NCBI GenBank assembly: GCA_038214135.1
Contig: JBBQSD010000009.1
Coordinates: 25,221-89,220 of the forward strand
From: JANLSE01 sp038214135
GTDB taxonomy: Bacteria; Chloroflexota; Chloroflexia; Chloroflexales; Roseiflexaceae
DNA length: 64,000 bases
Direction of reading: 5' to 3'
Shown here: piece by piece, positions 59,168-64,000 of the stretch
Layout: every line of letters starts with the position of its first letter
How positions within the stretch are numbered: position 1 is the first letter of the stretch
Position numbers and translations under genes: made by a program
The notes under the pieces: generated by a model
The model's input: only the letters and a program-made list of their open reading frames with translations
What the model was told of the DNA's origin: nothing
Databases searched by the model: none

Positions 59168-60880
59168 CTATACTCCGCTGCCCGCAAGCGCATCTTGCTC
59201 TGCCGTCGATAATCCATACAACGCATATACCGCCTCATGGCTAGCGTGCAGATCGCCAGACTCGACTGCGATAATCAAAGCTTGTTTGATGTAATCGGGC
59301 ACGTCATGCCAGTGGGGCACACGAATCCGGCGGAGATACTGCGCCTGAAAGCGCAGATAGCCCCCGCGCATGCGCGTCGAGTACGCTGATACGAATAACC
59401 GAGCGATCCCAGAGCGCAGAACGGCCTGTAATGCCCGCAGATCCCAATCCTTGGAGGTGATGTAGTACAAGTTGTGATGCGGATACAGGTACCCAGGCTC
59501 ATAGACAATATGGGCATCACCCTTGATATCAGGAATCAGGAGCTTCGGTTGTGAAGCTAGCTTCGGGTAGATACGGTCAATTGTGCGATACCAATTTGTC
59601 GGCATCTTCTGTGCAACATGGCGTCCAGCAATTTCATTACGGCGATCCTCAAGATAGCGCTGGAGCCGTGGGTACTTGGCAAGATTTACGAGCCTGCCAT
59701 CATCATCGAATGGGTTGATCACACCTAAGCCACGCCAGGCCACACTGCCATTAAGGATATCGCGCGTCATGACTAGTGGGAGCTTGCGATCTAGCTCAAC
59801 ATCCAGCGTATCATAGGGGCCAATAAAGGCCCTATCCGCACCAGTTGCCACCCCGATGCCTACTTTACAGCCAACAGCCTCAATTGTCGGAAATGCTGCT
59901 TCCAGCCGCCGCACGACACTGAGTTGATTGGCTGCCTCAAGAATCCATGGCTCTGCACCGCTAGCCACCCCTTCAAGACGGCGTATAACTGAAGGGTTGG
60001 GCATGGCAGTAGATGCGGTTAGCTCGGCAGCTAGCTGCGAAAGCGATGCAGCAGTAATCTCTGGACGATAGGCTACTTGCGTCACCGTGCCCGGTTCGCG
60101 AGCGATAATCGTAATCGCTGGGTACGCTATTACATCTGAATGAAACGCCGGCGTGTCAACCATATCCACATAGGCTTTTAGATGGAAATGATCAGCCACG
60201 AGCTTGCGCAACGGCCCGCCATAGCGATTCTTGATCCAGCGATCAGCGCAGATGAATCCAAGTTGCCCTCCCTCTTCTAGCAGCAACAGCGAGCGCTCAA
60301 TAAAAGGGATATACAAATCAGCACGATCATAGATCGTCTGGTAGCGCACCCGATATTCCGCCATCAGCACATCTGGAATCAGCTCCTGGCGCACATATGG
60401 CGGGTTGCCAATCACGAAATGAAAGCCAGTCTCTATTCGGGTCAGTAGAAAATCGCCTAGAATTAGCCAGCTATCCGCCAGCAGTTCAGCATCTACAATC
60501 GAGAAGCTATGCCTGATCAGCCGATCAATGACCTTCTGGCGCGTCTCGGCAAACGTTGACGCATGCAGCTCGACCCCACGAATCGCTGATAGAAGCGTAT
60601 CTGCTGCGCGAAGCTTGTGCGAGCCGGAACCTAGAGATGCCAGCAGACGATCAATAGCTGGCAACAGAAAATCGCCTTGGCCAATCGCAGGCTCTAGTAG
60701 CCGCATATCAACAAGTGGATGATCAGGGGTATAGCCAACCAGATCGAGGATAAACTCCACCACCTCGGAGCGAGTAAAGACTGCTCCACGCTCTTCCAGG
60801 CCGAGCAGCGTTGTATCGCGTAGATCGAGTGGCTCGACGATCAGATCAGATAGGAACGATTTCTGAAACTGCAATGTCAA
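59168..60880 (-). CDS. N6-adenine DNA methyltransferase (PaeR7I-type partner)
   Basis: This 570-residue gamma-type N6-adenine methyltransferase has AdoMet motif I LLEPAIGQGDFLLP (61-74), the catalytic NPPY motif at 159-162 (FVIGNPPYVRQE) and a TaqI-like C-terminal recognition domain (YLYPHHNLYYIT, RMRGGYLRFQAQYLRRIRVP). It should methylate the adenine of the site cut by the downstream endonuclease. The start appears to be TTG at 60880; no in-frame ATG lies before motif I and the ribosome-binding site is weak. Confidence 0.9.
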   Translation of the reverse strand: MTLQFQKSFLSDLIVEPLDLRDTTLLGLEERGAVFTRSEVVEFILDLVGYTPDHPLVDMRLLEPAIGQGDFLLPAIDRLLASLGSGSHKLRAADTLLSAIRGVELHASTFAETRQKVIDRLIRHSFSIVDAELLADSWLILGDFLLTRIETGFHFVIGNPPYVRQELIPDVLMAEYRVRYQTIYDRADLYIPFIERSLLLLEEGGQLGFICADRWIKNRYGGPLRKLVADHFHLKAYVDMVDTPAFHSDVIAYPAITIIAREPGTVTQVAYRPEITAASLSQLAAELTASTAMPNPSVIRRLEGVASGAEPWILEAANQLSVVRRLEAAFPTIEAVGCKVGIGVATGADRAFIGPYDTLDVELDRKLPLVMTRDILNGSVAWRGLGVINPFDDDGRLVNLAKYPRLQRYLEDRRNEIAGRHVAQKMPTNWYRTIDRIYPKLASQPKLLIPDIKGDAHIVYEPGYLYPHHNLYYITSKDWDLRALQAVLRSGIARLFVSAYSTRMRGGYLRFQAQYLRRIRVPHWHDVPDYIKQALIIAVESGDLHASHEAVYALYGLSTAEQDALAGSGV

Positions 60881-60997
60881 TTGTTTCTCACTGCGTAGAT
60901 GATCGGCCCAGTAACAATATCTCGATCACGAAGCGTTATAAACGATGTCGTGTAGAAAACATTATATCACATCCAGGCCCATAGTGAAAATTAATAC

Positions 60998-61036
60998 CCT
61001 CTCCCGTTCTGGGAGAGGGGGCCAGGGGTGAGGGTC
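60998..61036. repeat. CCCTCTCCCGTTCTGGGAGAGGGGG inverted repeat
   Basis: A copy of the CCCTCACCCC family lies directly after the MetE-like stop. It can form a stable GC hairpin and may terminate transcription. Confidence 0.7.
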
Positions 61037-62035
61037 TCACTCCTCGCGGAATGTTTTACATGCCTCTGTTAAGGCATGCAGCTTGGCCTGGGTGATCGGC
61101 AGCGGCACATGGCCAAACCCGCACTCGCTGGTCAGCAATAGCCGTTCGGGTGGGAAGTGTTTGAGCGCTGGAGCGACGCGCATACGGATGATCTCGGTAT
61201 TCTCAAGATCATCACTGCGCTGGTCGATCACCCCGAGTGCCAGATCACCCTGGAAATCCCATTCCTTCCACAGATCCATCAGATCATAGCTGAGTGTACA
61301 ATGCTCAAGCGATACCTCATCCAGCCGAACCTTCTTAAAAGCCGGAACGAGATCGGTATACTTCGTGAAATACACTCGCTTGCGCCGCGGGTTGCCGCCA
61401 CACACATGCAATGCCACGCGCACATTCGGCCCAAGTGATTCGATCAATTCGTTCAGGATTTCCGCCGCCCACTCACTCTGCTCGGGTGCCTCGGTCCACA
61501 TTGGTTCATCAAACTGAACATAATCACAGCCTGCTGCAATCACCTCCTGCAATTCCTGGCGCAGCATATTGGCCCAGGCGCGGCAGAGTGCCTGATCATC
61601 GGGGTACAGATCGGTGCGCTGATTGACAGTAAAGCGCGTTAGGACGTGCGGGCCGGTGACGGTTTGCTTGACACGCACATGGGTTGGGGCGGCTGCACGG
61701 GCAATCTTCCAGTTATGGGCCAGATTAAAGCGCGGATTCTTGAGTTCATCGATCAGGCGCGGGCACTCGATGGCAAACCCGGCGGTGCCATAGCTCTGCG
61801 GCACCATGTCATCGAAGGTCATGCCATCAATACGTTTCTGGTAGAAATAGTACATATTCTCACGGTAGCCCTCGCCATCGGTGACGATCTCCAGGCCGGT
61901 GGTAACCTGTTCGGCAACAGCCCAGCGAATATAGTCGTCGATCTCATCCTGGCTCATCGATGGGCGTTTCATAGTATCGGCCAGCGCGGCGCTGCGTGGA
62001 AAGCTGCCGACGACCGTGGCGGTGTATGGTTTCAT
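61037..62035 (-). CDS. Core-MetE-like methyltransferase
   Basis: This 332-residue single-barrel protein matches the C-terminal catalytic half of cobalamin-independent methionine synthase (TVVGSFPR start, QFDEPMWTE, LHVCGG, LTSECGFGH). The zinc ligands are visible: His210, Cys212, a Glu near 240-244 and Cys305. It lacks the N-terminal folate-binding barrel of MetE (~750 residues). Such core-MetE proteins are thought to take methyl groups from a corrinoid protein or another donor. The partner and acceptor (homocysteine expected) are not shown by neighbours. It stands alone. Confidence 0.88.
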   Translation of the reverse strand: MKPYTATVVGSFPRSAALADTMKRPSMSQDEIDDYIRWAVAEQVTTGLEIVTDGEGYRENMYYFYQKRIDGMTFDDMVPQSYGTAGFAIECPRLIDELKNPRFNLAHNWKIARAAAPTHVRVKQTVTGPHVLTRFTVNQRTDLYPDDQALCRAWANMLRQELQEVIAAGCDYVQFDEPMWTEAPEQSEWAAEILNELIESLGPNVRVALHVCGGNPRRKRVYFTKYTDLVPAFKKVRLDEVSLEHCTLSYDLMDLWKEWDFQGDLALGVIDQRSDDLENTEIIRMRVAPALKHFPPERLLLTSECGFGHVPLPITQAKLHALTEACKTFREE

Positions 62036-62651
62036 AATTGGAATTCCTTTATTGGTGGGGCTACGCGCCCCACACCCGCGTTCAATGGATCACATTCCTG
62101 CGGGGCTACGCGCCCCGCACCCGCGGTCGGGGTGGGCCGCCACCCTCTGGGCCACCCCGGCCATGGTCCAGGGACAAGGTCCCTGAATGGACGACCGTGG
62201 CCTCTGAATATGTGTTGGTCATGCCTCGGCTGCATTCGATATATGTTGGGAGCAACCACCGTGCTAGAGCAATGATGACATCGCACCCAACGAATGTAGG
62301 GGTGATATCAAGCCGCCTTCATTCAGTCACTATTGTTATTTTGCCACGCGGCGCGTGTTCGCCCACGACGAACGCCGCGTTGGAACGCGATGGGTATACG
62401 CTTTATTCAGCGAACACAGAGATCCGCCTCTACGCCCTGGACTCGTGTTGGGATGTATTGCAAACGCCCATAGTGCTCTTTTTTGTTTTAAAGAATGTTG
62501 GTGGCTCTCCCACGCCTATTGTGCCTCCCCTCGCCTGCCGCAGCGGGAGAGGGGCCAGGGGTGAGGGCGGTTCTTAGTTCTCAGTTGCGCTATTCTGACT
62601 CCTGACTTCTGGATACTGAAAGCTGAAAGCTGAAAGCTGATGGCTAAATGT
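62036..62651. repeat. Long repeat spacer
   Basis: No gene is seen in 616 bases. It holds two copies of GGGGCTACGCGCCCC(G/A)CACCCGCG (about 62057 and 62101), an inverted relative of the 10038-10332 duplication (about 62280-62395), a CCCTC inverted repeat (62525-62572), a CTGACTCC array (62594-62612) and an (AAGCTGA)n heptamer array (62617-62640). Confidence 0.8.
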
Positions 62652-63632
62652 TCAGACCGGTGCTAACCCTGCTTCGGCACGGGCCTCATTGATATGCAAC
62701 CGAATGCCATCGATAACTGGCCGATACTGGAAATCGATTTCATGAGCCAATCGGCTGCCATCGGTATTGTCGACCAGCGGTGTTGTTGGTTTTTCCTGCT
62801 CGAATTCGATCACGGCATCTGGCAGCCAGTGGCGCACCATTGCCGCAAGTTCCTGCCCGCTCAGGCATTCACCACCGCAATTATAGGCAAGGTGCGAAAT
62901 CGCCGGCTTGAGCGCTAGTCTCACAAACTGCTCAGCACAGTCGTCCTTGTAGATCCAGCAATCGCGCGTTTTGGCGGGGAATGGCAATCGCACCGGTTTG
63001 CCAATTGCTGGATAGGAAGCATAGTGTTCCGACCACAACACCGCACCGCGTTTCCGGCCATGCCCAAACACAACTGGTGGCCGCAGGCATGCAATGCTGA
63101 TGCCATAGCGCTGCACATATTTGCTGGCAACAAACTCGTTCAGCAGTTTCATCACGCCATAGGTGAAGAAATGATGCTGCGGCCCGGCGTACTCATCCTC
63201 GGTAATTGCATGTTCGGATGGCCCAAACACGGCCTGCGATGCACCATAGACTGTTTCACTGCTGGCGAATACCAGCCGATGCAGTTTGTGGCGGGCGGCT
63301 GCATCGAACATATTGGCCATGCCAACGATATTGACCTGTGCGCCGCGCCGCTGATCCTGCTCGACTTCGGCACTCATCAGGTAGGCCAGATGCACGCAAT
63401 GAGTAATATCAGGGTGTTCCACAAATGCCCGATCAACCTGGGCTGTGTCAGAAACATCGAATGGCACATAGATCGGCGCAGGCGTGTTAGATCGGCGCTC
63501 ACGCTCCAGTTTGGCAATCACTGATTGATCAAAGCGCAGATCTGCCGCAACGATGGCGATCCCACGCTGTTGCAGATTGGCGACTACTCGTGCGCCAATG
63601 AACCCTGTAGCACCAGTGACCAGAAACTTCAT
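62652..63632 (-). CDS. NAD-dependent epimerase/dehydratase
   Basis: This 326-residue extended short-chain dehydrogenase starts MKFLVTGATGFIGARVVANL (GxxGxxG). It has HLAYLMSAEVEQ, the FASSETVYG serine region and the catalytic YGVMK (Tyr-x3-Lys). The C-terminal substrate region includes AYNCGGECLSGQEL. Substrates in this family are mostly nucleotide sugars. The start at 63632 is chosen because the Rossmann motif begins there; an 18-codon longer in-frame ORF is not supported. It stands alone. Confidence 0.87.
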   Translation of the reverse strand: MKFLVTGATGFIGARVVANLQQRGIAIVAADLRFDQSVIAKLERERRSNTPAPIYVPFDVSDTAQVDRAFVEHPDITHCVHLAYLMSAEVEQDQRRGAQVNIVGMANMFDAAARHKLHRLVFASSETVYGASQAVFGPSEHAITEDEYAGPQHHFFTYGVMKLLNEFVASKYVQRYGISIACLRPPVVFGHGRKRGAVLWSEHYASYPAIGKPVRLPFPAKTRDCWIYKDDCAEQFVRLALKPAISHLAYNCGGECLSGQELAAMVRHWLPDAVIEFEQEKPTTPLVDNTDGSRLAHEIDFQYRPVIDGIRLHINEARAEAGLAPV

Positions 63633-64000
63633 CGTTTCGTTCTTTCTATTTCGATAGAGTAATGGAGGATTGGTGTATTCTAGCACAGCTTAATTGTTGG
63701 TTAAGCCAACCTACTTAGATCGAGGCATGCCACGGCAGCGTATGTTACGTATAGATCCAAATACCAGCGCGCTATGGGTGCGACGGATTCTTTTGCAATG
63801 AACCACCATGCCCAACCATCGCGTAGGGGCGAACCGCGTGTTTATGGCCCATAGGTTACGGTCATCATCCGTTTGTCAAGGGTGATTTTGGGCGAATGTT
63901 CGGCCATTTCGCAGGTCGTTCTTCGCCCATGTGTGCGCATATTGGCGTCCATGGAGGCCAGACAATCGGACATTCGCCTGCTATCGTGTATGGGCTACCA
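63633..64000. other. Intergenic region at the right edge
   Basis: No gene is seen in 368 bases. It contains a 'GATCGAGGCATGCCACGGCAGCG' relative of the dispersed CCTCGGCTG repeat near 63719 and a 'GTAGGGGCGAACC' word near 63823. Confidence 0.6.

Overview
This 64 kb window looks like a chromosomal segment of a moderately GC-rich member of the Chloroflexota, most likely class Chloroflexia. That assignment is inference. It rests on lipoproteins with long Pro/Thr-rich linkers, DUF2085 membrane proteins, STAND/TPR signalling proteins, a LysW-type lysine pathway, and intergenic spacers packed with short repeats and REP-like palindromes. No rRNA, tRNA or CRISPR array was recognised.

Layout. 1-6.5 kb: the 3' end of glpX, then leftward genes for a long-form glucose-1-phosphate thymidylyltransferase, an SH3/NlpC-P60 cell-wall hydrolase, and a TlpA-like lipoprotein between two DUF2085 membrane proteins. 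6.5-22.4 kb: a near-complete alpha-aminoadipate (LysW carrier) lysine cluster in the order lysT, a Cys/Met-metabolism PLP enzyme, lysU, homoisocitrate dehydrogenase, lysW, lysX, lysY, a divergent homocitrate synthase, a split chromate transporter pair, lysZ, [opposite strand: HugZ-like, HepT, MntA], lysJ, and a membrane protein. lysK is not in the window. A sigma70-type promoter, a 19-codon leader with tandem Lys codons and a switchable terminator precede lysT, which is the layout of a classical attenuator. 22.4-28.6 kb: an Eco29kI-like restriction-modification pair, a HAMP/STAS sensor and an MrfA-type helicase. 29-36 kb: ferredoxin, GNAT, a nonapeptide-repeat protein, and a carbohydrate-related group (RraA-like, two Gfo/Idh/MocA proteins, GH35). 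36-45 kb: a GGDEF-STAND-TPR signalling protein, a LysM lipoprotein, a 26-residue MGDKSPK basic protein and a MmeI-like single-chain restriction-modification enzyme. 44-53 kb: radical SAM, inositol-phosphatase-like, lipoprotein, GT2, pterin dehydratase, HD, scpA and a NarL-type two-component pair. 53-56 kb: an ECF sigma gene split precisely by a TnpB-only IS200/IS605-type element. 56-64 kb: malic enzyme, a PaeR7I/XhoI-like restriction-modification pair, a core-MetE protein and an NAD-dependent epimerase.

How the parts fit together. Homocitrate synthase, homoaconitase (LysTU) and homoisocitrate dehydrogenase should make alpha-aminoadipate. LysX then attaches it to LysW, LysZ and LysY phosphorylate and reduce it, and LysJ transaminates it to LysW-lysine. 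Release by LysK must be encoded elsewhere. Three restriction-modification systems of different types, one TnpB element, a HEPN/MNT toxin-antitoxin module inside the lysine cluster and many repeat families show a mobile-element- and defence-rich genome. The strongest leads are the lysine attenuator, the scarless TnpB insertion with a readable TAM and guide, the GGDEF-STAND-TPR fusion, and the unexpected genes inside the lysine cluster.
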